Shown here piece by piece: positions 19,696-28,569 of a DNA stretch of 64,000 bases. This DNA is from Marinobacterium_E sp035458585 (GTDB lineage Bacteria > Pseudomonadota > Gammaproteobacteria > Pseudomonadales > Balneatricaceae). The notes beneath the pieces were generated by a model. That model saw nothing but the letters and a program-made list of their open reading frames with translations. It did not search any database and was not told the DNA's origin. Position 1 is the stretch's first letter. Each line of letters opens with the position of its first letter. The stretch spans positions 65,639 to 129,638 of the forward strand of contig DATHZN010000083.1 in assembly GCA_035458585.1 (NCBI GenBank), written 5' to 3'. A program made the translations under genes and the position numbers.

Positions 19696-19862
19696 CTATG
19701 TCTCCCCTGGAGTTTGGTATTCATTGGTTAATTCAAAAATAGTTAAGGAATCATATAGTATAAAAGCGACAATTACATGACTATGTCGACTAATGAAGAC
19801 GATAATTACAGAATAAAAGGCTGATTAATTTTCACCCTTTCACGAAATGGAGCAGGCTCAAA

Positions 19863-20510
19863 ATGTATGTGATCTTCGATATGGACGGTCTTCTGATTGA
19901 CTCAGAGCCAACCTGGAAGTGTGTCGAGCAGCAGGCGCTTCAACGAGCACTGGGTTTAGAACTGAGTCTCCCGGACCTCAAGCGTTTTACCGGTCGGGCG
20001 ACGCGTGACTTTGTCAAACTGATTGCCAAGAATTATCCGGACCTGAGGGTGGATCAGCCCGCGTTGATAGAGTTAATTCTTGATATGATGGCTGCGCAAA
20101 TTGTGGAGGCCCCGCTGCTGCCGGGTGCATTAGATTTAATCAACTATTGTGGTGAGCAGCGAATTCCAATGGCGATCGCCTCATCTACCCCGCGGCGCCT
20201 GATTGAATCGGTGGTCGCTCATCACCAACTGCCAATCAATATCATCACCTCCGGCGCCGAAGTAAAAGCCTCCAAACCCCATCCGGAGGTCTTCTTGCAG
20301 GCCGCAGAGCAGCTCGGCGCAGATCCCTTTGATTGCTGGGTATTTGAAGATTCGTTGAACGGAGTGATAGCGGCCAAAGCAGCGAGTATGCGCGTTGTGG
20401 CTGTCCCGGTGCCTCAATATCAACCCCTCGCTCACTTCTCTATTGCAGACCGATTGGACCTCTCCCTGTCAGATTCACTGACAGCCATGAAGCGCGGTGA
20501 GCTTTCATAG
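19863..20510 (+). CDS. HAD-superfamily sugar phosphatase (HxpB/YniC-like)
   Basis: 215-residue HAD-IA phosphatase. Motif I FDMDGLLIDSEP with both catalytic aspartates, motif II ASSTPRR, lysine in KASKPHPE, motif IV FEDSLNGV. The cap domain resembles hexitol or 2-deoxyglucose 6-phosphatases. Probably removes phosphate from sugar phosphates or related metabolites. Its last six bases overlap the convergent FadR-type regulator gene. Confidence 0.88.
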   Translation: MYVIFDMDGLLIDSEPTWKCVEQQALQRALGLELSLPDLKRFTGRATRDFVKLIAKNYPDLRVDQPALIELILDMMAAQIVEAPLLPGALDLINYCGEQRIPMAIASSTPRRLIESVVAHHQLPINIITSGAEVKASKPHPEVFLQAAEQLGADPFDCWVFEDSLNGVIAAKAASMRVVAVPVPQYQPLAHFSIADRLDLSLSDSLTAMKRGELS

Positions 20511-21239
20511 CTCGATCTTAAAGTCGCGGGCAATGAGTTGATCACTTGCCTCCAGCTGTTTAAGCGCATCACTGACGTGTTTAACATGGGCGGCGGCTGC
20601 CCTGCGCGCCCAACTGGGGTTGCGGGCGATGATGGCGTTGTAAATCTGTTTGTGGTGCCGTTCAATCTGTTCGCGAAAACTCTCTAAATGCACTAGATTC
20701 GTGAGTGAAGTTGCGACGCTGCGAAGCAAGGGGCTTTTTAGACTTGCCAGCAGATGTACGAGGACTGGATTGTGCGACGCCTCGACTATGCGCTGATGAA
20801 AGGTATAGTCCAGCGCAAAGTTGGTGGGTGCTGGCACGGATTCCATCTCATTGAAGGCCTTCGTGATAGCGTAGTGTTCTGCCTGAGTACCGTGTTCAGC
20901 TGCAAGTGCTGCTGCTTCGCCCTCAAGCAATGCGCGCACCTCATAAAGGTCGTATAGGGTGCGCGAGTGACTGTTGAGTAATACCATCAGCGGGCTTGTG
21001 TCAGTGACCTCGGCAATGACCTTTTTGGCAAAGGAGCCCTGACCATGTTTAGTCTCGATGATACCGCGTCCTGCCAATTCACTGAGTGCCTCACGTACCA
21101 CTGAGCGGGATACGCCCAGGCGCTCGGCTAACTGTCTTTCAGAAGGGAGTTTTTTCTCCGGCGGGAGGGTGCCGTCAAGAATCATCTGCTCTAAGCGATG
21201 AGCGATTGACTGCGCGATTGTCTTAAGTTTTTCGGGCAT
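20505..21239 (-). CDS. FadR-subfamily GntR transcriptional regulator (probable glycolate operon regulator)
   Basis: 244 residues: N-terminal winged HTH (about 8-75, KKLPSERQLAERLGVSRSVV) and C-terminal FCD ligand-binding domain (about 95-225). The relatives GlcC, LldR and PdhR sense glycolate, lactate or pyruvate. It is divergent from the glcG-like/glcDEF operon. A palindrome TGGTAGGACCA lies eight bases before its own start codon and TGGTCTGACCA lies in front of the operon; both fit the TGGTnnnACCA sites of this subfamily, suggesting autorepression and control of the glc genes. No Shine-Dalgarno sequence precedes the ATG. Confidence 0.88.
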   Translation of the reverse strand: MPEKLKTIAQSIAHRLEQMILDGTLPPEKKLPSERQLAERLGVSRSVVREALSELAGRGIIETKHGQGSFAKKVIAEVTDTSPLMVLLNSHSRTLYDLYEVRALLEGEAAALAAEHGTQAEHYAITKAFNEMESVPAPTNFALDYTFHQRIVEASHNPVLVHLLASLKSPLLRSVATSLTNLVHLESFREQIERHHKQIYNAIIARNPSWARRAAAAHVKHVSDALKQLEASDQLIARDFKIEL

Positions 21240-21246
21240 AATTAGG

Positions 21247-21257
21247 TGGTAGGACCA
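21247..21257. promoter_or_regulatory. Putative FadR-type operator TGGTAGGACCA
   Basis: Inverted TGGT/ACCA half-sites with three-base spacer, immediately upstream of the regulator start codon. Position suits autoregulation. Confidence 0.6.
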
Positions 21258-21340
21258 GTATTGATTGGTTCGATCTTACTCCCTAAGACCCAACCAGTGC
21301 TAGTGTTTGTCGCAGCGTGTATCGACCGGCTGCGAAATAC

Positions 21341-21351
21341 TGGTCTGACCA
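21341..21351. promoter_or_regulatory. Putative FadR-type operator TGGTCTGACCA
   Basis: Perfect TGGTC/GACCA palindrome 69 bases before the first gene of the glc operon. The same half-sites as the site near the regulator gene, 94 bases away. Confidence 0.65.
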
Positions 21352-21419
21352 CGATGTTTGGGCTTTGACTGCAGATGCATAAGAGCCGAATTTATATCTA
21401 AACCAATAAGGAGTTCCTC

Positions 21420-21848
21420 ATGTTATCGATTCGACGTTTAAGCTTGGCTGATGCCCAAACAATCCTTGCGGGAGCGAAAGCGAAAGCACAGGAGATAGGC
21501 GTGCCTATGTGTATCGCCGTGACCGATGAGTCGGGCAATGTGATCGCTTTCGAGCGCATGGATGGTGGAAAAGTCCACAGTATCACGCTATCGCAGGACA
21601 AGGCGTTCACGGCTGCTTCGGCACGTAAGGCGACACACGAGTACCATGCTGGATGTATCCCGGGTGCAGACAACATGCTCTTTGGTATTCACACCGCTTT
21701 GGGTGGCCGTATCTCTGTAGTGGGCGGTGGTCTGCCAATATTTGTAGATGGAGAGTGTGTTGGTGGTATCGGCATTAGCAGCGGCACCCCGACTCAGGAT
21801 CTTGAGTGCGCACAAGCAGGTATCGATCACTTTATGGCGCAGCTCTAA
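21420..21848 (+). CDS. GlcG/HbpS-family protein
   Basis: 142 residues of the DUF336 family, often found next to glycolate oxidase genes and named GlcG; the biochemical role is not settled (relatives bind haem or cobalamin). Core signatures: MCIAVTDESGNVIAFERMDG and GGRISVVGGGLPIFVDGECVGGIGIS (quoted by part). ATG preceded by AAGGAG. First gene of the glcG-glcD-glcE-glcF unit, 57 bases before glcD. Confidence 0.88.
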   Translation: MLSIRRLSLADAQTILAGAKAKAQEIGVPMCIAVTDESGNVIAFERMDGGKVHSITLSQDKAFTAASARKATHEYHAGCIPGADNMLFGIHTALGGRISVVGGGLPIFVDGECVGGIGISSGTPTQDLECAQAGIDHFMAQL

Positions 21849-21905
21849 AGGGACTATCTTTACTGGCCTCAAAACCCTTACCGCACAGATCAAAGGACGT
21901 TTAGG

Positions 21906-23417
21906 ATGCAAACTTCAACAGTCTCATCTGCCGAACGCTCAAGCCAGCGACAATCGCTGGCAGCGCGTTTTGCTGAATTTATCGATCCGCACTACGTAAT
22001 TGCTGACCAGGAGACACTCAAACCCTATGAGTGCGACGGCCTATCGGCCTACTGCGAGGAGGCATTAATTGTGGTGCTGCCTGAGACCGTTGAACAAGCT
22101 CAACAGGTACTGCAGATTTGCCATGCCGAGGGTGTGCCGGTCGTCGCTCGTGGTGCGGGTACGGGTCTATGTGCTGGTGCTATGCCCCATTCCGAGGGCG
22201 TAGTGTTGTCGATGGCAAAATTCAACAAAATCCTTGAAATCGATACACAGAGCCGCGCAGCCCGAGTCCAACCGGGTGTTCGCAATCTGGCCATCAGTGA
22301 GGCGGCAGCGCCAGTGGGGCTTTATTACGGGCCCGATCCATCATCGCAGATCGCCTGTTCGATCGGCGGAAACGTCGCAGAAAACTCAGGCGGAGTGCAC
22401 TGCCTGAAGTACGGCCTGACCGTACACAATCTGTTGAGTGTGCAGTTTCTTACGATGGACGGTGAGTTGCTGACCATCGGTTCGGAAGGTCTCGACAGCT
22501 GCGGCATGGACCTAATGGCGCTATTCACCGGTTCTGAAGGTTTGCTTGGTGTGGTCACCGAGGTCAGGGTAAAACTGCTGCCTCGTCCAGAGCGTGCGCA
22601 GGTCGTCGTTGCTGGCTTCGATAGCGTCACCAAAGCCGGTGACGCTGTTGGTGAGATCATAGCGCAGGGGATTATCCCTGGCGGACTGGAGATGATGGAC
22701 GGCTTCGCAATACAGGCCGCAGAGGCGTTCGCGAAGGCTGGCTACCCGCTCGATGCCCAGGCACTCCTTCTGTGTGAAGTCGACGGTACCAATGAAGAGG
22801 TTGATGAGCACATCGCGACAGTTGAAGCACTCTTCCACAAACTGGGTGCAACTTCGGTGCGCACCTCTCAATCCGAAGAGGAGCGTGCCCGTCTGTGGGC
22901 GGGCCGCAAGTCAGCGTTCCCAGCGGTGGGTCGAATTTCACCTGATTATTACTGCATGGATGGGACTATCCCCCGTGGGCAGCTGAGTCATGTGCTGCTC
23001 GAAATGCAGAAGATGTCTGACCACTACGGCCTGCGTGTGGCTAATGTATTCCATGCAGGTGACGGTAACCTGCACCCACTGATTCTGTTCGATGCGAATG
23101 TGCCAGGAGAACTCGAACGAACGGAGGAGTTTGGTGGCAAGATACTTGAACTCTGTGTTGAGGTTGGCGGCTGTATAACGGGCGAACATGGTGTGGGTTA
23201 CGAGAAGTTGCGGCAGATGCCAGCGCAGTTCAGCGACGCTGAGATTATCCAGTTTCACGAACTCAAGCGCGCCTTCGACCGCAAAGAGCTTCTGAACCCG
23301 GGTAAAGGGATACCGACCTTACGCAGCTGTCAGGAGTATCGCTCGCTGGATATGAACATCACACCTAACGCGACTGTGGAGTCACAGCAGGGTTCACAAG
23401 GGGTAGCTCATGGCTGA
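21906..23417 (+). CDS. glcD: Glycolate oxidase FAD-linked subunit GlcD
   Basis: 503-residue FAD subunit that oxidises glycolate to glyoxylate at the membrane together with GlcE and GlcF. PF01565 FAD-binding domain with PVVARGAGTGLCAGAMPH and the dinucleotide loop IACSIGGNVAENSGG, then the FAD-oxidase C domain with NVFHAGDGNLHP and CITGEHGVGYEK. Length matches E. coli GlcD (499). The last eight bases overlap glcE, indicating coupling. Product glycolate could arise from the RuBisCO-like pathway at the other end of the window. Confidence 0.95.
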   Translation: MQTSTVSSAERSSQRQSLAARFAEFIDPHYVIADQETLKPYECDGLSAYCEEALIVVLPETVEQAQQVLQICHAEGVPVVARGAGTGLCAGAMPHSEGVVLSMAKFNKILEIDTQSRAARVQPGVRNLAISEAAAPVGLYYGPDPSSQIACSIGGNVAENSGGVHCLKYGLTVHNLLSVQFLTMDGELLTIGSEGLDSCGMDLMALFTGSEGLLGVVTEVRVKLLPRPERAQVVVAGFDSVTKAGDAVGEIIAQGIIPGGLEMMDGFAIQAAEAFAKAGYPLDAQALLLCEVDGTNEEVDEHIATVEALFHKLGATSVRTSQSEEERARLWAGRKSAFPAVGRISPDYYCMDGTIPRGQLSHVLLEMQKMSDHYGLRVANVFHAGDGNLHPLILFDANVPGELERTEEFGGKILELCVEVGGCITGEHGVGYEKLRQMPAQFSDAEIIQFHELKRAFDRKELLNPGKGIPTLRSCQEYRSLDMNITPNATVESQQGSQGVAHG

Positions 23418-24474
23418 TTTGACTTCGCAACTGGTTGATCAGGTACGCAGTGCCCTGGACGCTGGTCAAAAATTACGTATCGAAGGTGGGGCGACCAAGT
23501 CTTTTATGGGACGAACCACCGAGGCAGAGCAAGAGACCATCAGCCTCAAGCAACACAGCGGCATCGTGAGCTACCAGCCAATCGAACTGGTGATGACAGC
23601 ACGCGCTGGCACACCTTTGGTGGAGCTTAAAGCTGCACTTGAAGAACAGAATCAGATGCTGGCATTTGAACCGCCCGTGTTTTCCGAGGCGTCAACACTA
23701 GGTGGCACACTCGCCACCAACCAGTCGGGGCCGGGCCGTCCCTGGTGGGGATCCGTGCGCGATCACGTTTTGGGTGTGCGTCTGATTAACGGTAAAGGCG
23801 AGCACTTGCGCTTTGGCGGTCAGGTAATGAAGAACGTTGCGGGTTACGACGTCTCACGCCTGCAGGCAGGTGCGTTTGGCGGGCTCGGCGTGATCTCTGA
23901 AATCAGTTTAAAAGTTCTTCCCAAACCCGCTGTACAGCGGACATTGGTGACGGAGTGTACGCAGTCTGAAGCACTGGTGCTGATGAACAAGCGTTCCGGT
24001 GAACCAAAACCGATCACCGCCGCAACCTGGTACAAAGGTAGGCTTTACACCCGTCTTGCTGGGGCCGCATCGGCGGTCGAGGCTGCTGCCAAAGCCTGGG
24101 GCGGAGATGAACTTGATGACGCGCAGAACTTTTGGCTCAGCTTAGCTGATCAGCAGCATGAGTTTTTTACCACTGATGCCCCGCTATGGCGCATGTCGGT
24201 TAACTCTAAGTCCCCTGCATTTAATCTGGCGGAACCAACATTAATTGACTGGGGTGGTGCGCAGCGTTGGTACGCTGGGGAGCATGACTGGCAGCAGATG
24301 GTATCCATTGCCAAGCATGCGGGAGGGCAGGTATCACTCTATCGCGGTGGAGATCGCAGTGCTGAGGTGCTCCATCCTCAGGCTGAAGCGATTCAAAAAT
24401 TGCAGCAGCGACTGAAGGCCTCATTTGATCCGGCCGGAATATTTAACCCAGGCCGAGCGTATAGCTGGTTGTAA
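23410..24474 (+). CDS. glcE: Glycolate oxidase FAD-binding subunit GlcE
   Basis: 354 residues, typical for GlcE (350). FAD-binding-4 domain with LRIEGGATKSFMG, the loop STLGGTLATNQSGP and NVAGYDVSRLQAGAFG. C-terminal end AGIFNPGRAYSWL is family-typical. Second subunit of glycolate dehydrogenase. It starts inside glcD and glcF follows after 12 bases. Confidence 0.95.
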   Translation: MADLTSQLVDQVRSALDAGQKLRIEGGATKSFMGRTTEAEQETISLKQHSGIVSYQPIELVMTARAGTPLVELKAALEEQNQMLAFEPPVFSEASTLGGTLATNQSGPGRPWWGSVRDHVLGVRLINGKGEHLRFGGQVMKNVAGYDVSRLQAGAFGGLGVISEISLKVLPKPAVQRTLVTECTQSEALVLMNKRSGEPKPITAATWYKGRLYTRLAGAASAVEAAAKAWGGDELDDAQNFWLSLADQQHEFFTTDAPLWRMSVNSKSPAFNLAEPTLIDWGGAQRWYAGEHDWQQMVSIAKHAGGQVSLYRGGDRSAEVLHPQAEAIQKLQQRLKASFDPAGIFNPGRAYSWL

Positions 24475-24486
24475 CAGGGAACCATA

Positions 24487-25695
24487 ATGAAAACAAATAT
24501 CGTACAGACCTTCCTTGCTACACCTGAGGGTCGGGAAGCAGAAGAGATCCTGCGCACCTGCGTGCACTGTGGTTTTTGTACTGCAACCTGCCCGACTTAT
24601 CAGGAGCTTAACGACGAACGAGACGGGCCTCGCGGGCGTATCTATTTAATCAAGCAGCTACTTGAAACCGATGAGGTGACTGAAAAGACACGTACACATC
24701 TGGATCGTTGTCTTACCTGCCGTAGCTGTGAAACCACCTGCCCATCTGGCGTGAAATATGGTCGCCTGGTGGACATCGGCCGTGGTATCGTCGAGAAGAA
24801 GTTACCACGCTCGACTGGTCAGCGGTTGACTCGCTGGGGCCTGCGTCAACTGCTGCCCTACTCGAAGCGCTTTGGCGCAGCGATCGCTGTCGGTCAGGTG
24901 TTTAAACCGATCATCCCCGGAAAGCTCGGTGCAAAGATTCCTCCCAAACGTTCAGCATCTCCCTGGCCAAAGCAGCGTCACGCCCGTGTGATGCTAGCGC
25001 TGGCTGGCTGTGCACAATCCAGTGCTGCACCGAATACCAACGCGGCAACCGCACGTGTTCTTGACAAGCTAGGCATTACGCTGGTCGAAGCGCCTGACGC
25101 TGGGTGTTGCGGCGCAGTGAGTTATCACTTGTCAGAGCATGATGAAGGACTCAACTTTATGCGGCGCAATATCGACGCCTGGTGGCCTGCTGTCGAAGGA
25201 GGCTGTGAGGCTATAGTGATGACGGCTTCAGGCTGTGGCGCGATGGTGCAGGAGTACGGTCATCTGCTGCGCGATGATCCTCAGTATGCCGAGAAAGCCA
25301 AGCGTATATCTGAACTGACCAAGGATATTTCAGAGGTCTTGTTATCAGAGGATCTCAGCGCACTCAAACCCTCAACAGCGGGTGAGAAGGTTGCGGTGCA
25401 TTGCCCTTGCACCTTACAACATGCGATGAAGCAAGGAACGTCGGTAGAGCAGGTCATGACGAAGCTTGGATTTGAGCTTGCCGCTACAAAAGACAAGCAC
25501 CTTTGTTGCGGTTCCGCCGGTACCTATTCTATTCTGCAGCCGGAGATCAGTGGACGTCTGCTGGACAACAAAGTGAAGGCGTTGACTGGCGATAACCCGA
25601 CTCAGATCGTGACATCCAATATTGGTTGCCAGTTGCATATAGAGACCAAGGCACCCGTGCCGGTCAGTCATTGGGTGGAGTTGCTCGATCGATAA
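24487..25695 (+). CDS. glcF: Glycolate oxidase iron-sulfur subunit GlcF
   Basis: 402 residues. Two ferredoxin-type [4Fe-4S] motifs, CVHCGFCTATCP near 21-32 and CLTCRSCETTCP near 77-88, then two CCG domains with CCGAVSYH and CCGSAGTYS that pass electrons toward quinone. Length matches E. coli GlcF (407). Last gene of the glc operon; a hairpin follows before the convergent MFS gene. Confidence 0.95.
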   Translation: MKTNIVQTFLATPEGREAEEILRTCVHCGFCTATCPTYQELNDERDGPRGRIYLIKQLLETDEVTEKTRTHLDRCLTCRSCETTCPSGVKYGRLVDIGRGIVEKKLPRSTGQRLTRWGLRQLLPYSKRFGAAIAVGQVFKPIIPGKLGAKIPPKRSASPWPKQRHARVMLALAGCAQSSAAPNTNAATARVLDKLGITLVEAPDAGCCGAVSYHLSEHDEGLNFMRRNIDAWWPAVEGGCEAIVMTASGCGAMVQEYGHLLRDDPQYAEKAKRISELTKDISEVLLSEDLSALKPSTAGEKVAVHCPCTLQHAMKQGTSVEQVMTKLGFELAATKDKHLCCGSAGTYSILQPEISGRLLDNKVKALTGDNPTQIVTSNIGCQLHIETKAPVPVSHWVELLDR

Positions 25696-25710
25696 GATCA
25701 GGCGCTCTGG

Positions 25711-25744
25711 CTTGCTGCGCGACCGGCGAAAGTCGTGCAGCGAG
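25711..25744. terminator. Stem-loop between convergent glcF and MFS genes
   Basis: A 13-base stem with two G-T pairs (CTTGCTGCGCGAC against GTCGTGCAGCGAG) and an eight-base loop. No U-tract on either side, so it may be a weak or rho-assisted terminator or an RNA 3' end stabiliser. Confidence 0.45.
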
Positions 25745-25753
25745 CGTATCTCC

Positions 25754-26977
25754 CTACTTGGTATCCTCTTCAGGCACCAGAGCGTCGCGATTCCAGAGTG
25801 TTGGGAAAAGCGGTATCCATAAAGCCGTAATTAAGAGTGTGCCCACCCCACCGAACAGAATCGCTGGCACAGCACCGACAAAGGTAGCCAAAACGCCCGA
25901 CTCAAACTCACCCATCTGGTTGGATGTCGCAATAAACAGCGAGTTTACTGATGAGACACGCCCTCTCATGGCATCAGGGGTCTCAATCTGTACCAGGGTT
26001 GAGCGGACAACCACACTGACCATATCGGCTGCCCCGAGAGTGAACAGCATCGCCAGAGAGAGCGCAAAGCTCTCCGATAGGCCAAATCCAATGGTTCCCA
26101 GTCCGAACACCGCAACGGCTGAGTAGAGTTTGCGCCCAGACTGGCGTTTAATTGGATGGCGCGCCAGGTAGAGGGACATTAGCAGTGCTCCGGCCGCTGG
26201 GGCACTGCGCAGGATACCGAGGCCGGCGGAGTTTGTTTCAAGAATATCGTGCGCCACAATCGGGAGAAGCGCGGTCACGCTGCCAATCAGAACGGCGAGC
26301 ATATCGATAGAGACCGCACCGAGTATCGGCTTGGTACGCCAAACAAACGTGAATCCTGCGAGTAGTTCTTTCAGATTTCGTTTGCCCGTATCACGAATCT
26401 GCGGAATGGGTGGCATCAAAAAGATCACTGCCAGTGATATCAGTGTCAGTGTAAAACTACTCAAATAGAGCGTGCTGGCACCCAGAATATAGATAAAGCC
26501 GCCGAGTGCCGGACCCGCAATGGTACAAAATTCCCGACCTGCTGCCGTCAGGGTCATCGCCTGCGCCAGATCCTGCTTAGATACTAGATTTGGTATCACT
26601 GCGGCGCCCGCCGGCATGCCGTAGGTCTGTGAGATTCCCATTGCGATACAACAGAGGTAGATGATGTTGGCACTGATAGCCCCTGTAAGGCTGGTGATAG
26701 CTAATGTCAGTATTGCTGCGCCCATCAACGCACGAGAGAAGAGCATCTGTTTTACACGGCTATGTCGATCCGCCATATGGCCAGCATGAACAGTGAGCAG
26801 TAGCTGGGGTAGATAACGGGCCAGCCCAACTAGGCCCAGAGCAAGAGCGCTGTTGGTTAGCATGTAAACCTGCCATCCCAGCCCCACCATAAGCATCTGT
26901 TGCGCCATCGCACCGGACATCTGCCCGATCCAGTATTGGCTAAACTGGCGGTTTGCAAAGAGTGAGGGCAGATGCAT
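25754..26977 (-). CDS. MFS transporter (EntS/TetA-like, 12 helices)
   Basis: 407 residues with about twelve hydrophobic helices and the MFS loop 2-3 signature (AGHMADRHSRVKQML). The DUF894/enterobactin-exporter-like pattern SALALGLVGLARYLPQLLL at the N-terminus suggests an exporter. Start ATG with GGAG upstream. Single gene, convergent with glcF and divergent from the phosphohexomutase. Substrate unknown. Confidence 0.85.
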   Translation of the reverse strand: MHLPSLFANRQFSQYWIGQMSGAMAQQMLMVGLGWQVYMLTNSALALGLVGLARYLPQLLLTVHAGHMADRHSRVKQMLFSRALMGAAILTLAITSLTGAISANIIYLCCIAMGISQTYGMPAGAAVIPNLVSKQDLAQAMTLTAAGREFCTIAGPALGGFIYILGASTLYLSSFTLTLISLAVIFLMPPIPQIRDTGKRNLKELLAGFTFVWRTKPILGAVSIDMLAVLIGSVTALLPIVAHDILETNSAGLGILRSAPAAGALLMSLYLARHPIKRQSGRKLYSAVAVFGLGTIGFGLSESFALSLAMLFTLGAADMVSVVVRSTLVQIETPDAMRGRVSSVNSLFIATSNQMGEFESGVLATFVGAVPAILFGGVGTLLITALWIPLFPTLWNRDALVPEEDTK

Positions 26978-27135
26978 GGACGAACTCCAACGGATAAGGC
27001 GCTATTGTGGCGTAGCTTTGGATCTGAGCCAAGGTGCCGAGGACCAAATACTTGGTTGGGTCTGCTGGAGCACTGGATGTTGGCCGAGGATTTGCAGACA
27101 ATAGCTGTAAATATTGCAAACTTCTGGAATGTCCG

Positions 27136-28569
27136 ATGTCTTTAATTGCCTTGAATACCTGTGGAGTAAGTTTTGGCACCTCGGGTGTGCGTGGTCTGGT
27201 CAACGATCTGACCGATCCAATCTGTTACGCCTACGCGCAGGCATTTATAAACGCTATCGGAAAGCCTCCACGTGTTGTCATAGGACACGATCTGCGCCCC
27301 TCCAGCCCTCAAATTACGGCTGCCTGCGCGCAGGCCTGCATGGATATGGGTATTGACGTGACCTACGCGGGAGCTCTGCCTACTCCCGCCATCGCCTATT
27401 ATGCGATGCAACACCAGTCTCCCTCGATCGTGGTAACGGGCAGTCACATCCCATTCGATCGCAATGGTATAAAGTTCTACCGTGCTGAGGGAGAGATCAC
27501 TAAAGCGGATGAGCAGAAGATTCTCGCGAGTGAGGTAGAGGTTCCCGAGGACCTGCATACTTCTGCACTTCCAGAGAGAGATGAAGGGGTCGAAATCACT
27601 TATCTGCAGCGTTACAGCGATTTTTTCGCTGCCGATCTGTGCTCGGGCTTAAAAGTTGCGATCTATCAACACTCAAGTGTCGCCCGGGATCTGCTGTGTG
27701 AACTTTTTACCGGGCTGGGCGCCCAAGTGGTGCCGTTGGGGCGGTCTGATAGCTTTGTACCCATAGATACCGAAGCCGTGCGACCTGAGGATGTAGTGCA
27801 GGCACAGAGTTGGGCAAATGAGCACGGCTTTGATTTGATTATTTCAACCGATGGAGACGCAGATCGGCCACTGATTGGTGATGAGAAGGGGCATTGGTTG
27901 CGCGGAGACGTTGTCGGCGTGCTCTGTGCACGGGCGTTAGGAATCGATACGGTCGTCACTCCCGTCAGCAGTAATACGGTACTTGAGCGTTCACAATGGT
28001 TCGCAAATACAATGCGTACACGAATTGGATCTCCATACGTGTTGGCTACAATGGCCGAGTCCGACGGGTTAGTTGCCGGCTATGAAGCTAACGGCGGTTT
28101 TCTTTTGGGCAGTGACCTGTGCCATGGTGACAGAGTGCTCAAGGCCTTGCCGACACGGGATGCGATCCTACCCATATTGGCATTGATATCTCTGGCGAAA
28201 GCTGCGGGCGCGCCGATCAGCTCCATGCCTGCCAGTCTGCCGGCACGTTTTACAGCTAGCGATCGCATTCCCGGCATTCCAACTGCTTGGAGTTTGCAGA
28301 CGCTCTCGGACATTGCCAGCAGAGCCTCGACATTGACTGACCTGACTCAGATTGACCTCGGCGCGGTTGACTCTGTTGACACGACAGATGGCCTGCGTAC
28401 TTGCTTCGCATCGGGGACCATTGTCCATCTGCGCCCGTCGGGTAATGCACCAGAGCTGCGCTGTTACGTTGAATCAGACAGCCTGGAGGATGCACAGCAA
28501 CTTTGTCAGCAGGTGTTGAGTAACATCGAGGGCTACTACCAACGATCGAATCAGGCGGTGTCAGAGTGA
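27136..28569 (+). CDS. Phosphohexomutase (phosphomannomutase/phosphoglucomutase family)
   Basis: 477 residues from the ATG at 27136 (GGAA upstream), where the family N-terminus FGTSGVRGLVND begins; an ORF start 102 bases earlier adds unrelated sequence. The catalytic phosphoserine is S103 in VTGSHIP, the Mg loop is STDGDADRPL, and the phosphate-binding loop near the C-terminus is RPSGNAPELR. All four active-site elements are present, so it should move phosphate between C1 and C6 of a hexose. Overlaps the following dehydrogenase gene by four bases. Confidence 0.88.
   Translation: MSLIALNTCGVSFGTSGVRGLVNDLTDPICYAYAQAFINAIGKPPRVVIGHDLRPSSPQITAACAQACMDMGIDVTYAGALPTPAIAYYAMQHQSPSIVVTGSHIPFDRNGIKFYRAEGEITKADEQKILASEVEVPEDLHTSALPERDEGVEITYLQRYSDFFAADLCSGLKVAIYQHSSVARDLLCELFTGLGAQVVPLGRSDSFVPIDTEAVRPEDVVQAQSWANEHGFDLIISTDGDADRPLIGDEKGHWLRGDVVGVLCARALGIDTVVTPVSSNTVLERSQWFANTMRTRIGSPYVLATMAESDGLVAGYEANGGFLLGSDLCHGDRVLKALPTRDAILPILALISLAKAAGAPISSMPASLPARFTASDRIPGIPTAWSLQTLSDIASRASTLTDLTQIDLGAVDSVDTTDGLRTCFASGTIVHLRPSGNAPELRCYVESDSLEDAQQLCQQVLSNIEGYYQRSNQAVSE

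Noticed and set aside
27034..27135. Longer start of the phosphohexomutase
   Set aside because: The added residues do not resemble the family; the inner ATG begins the conserved N-terminus.
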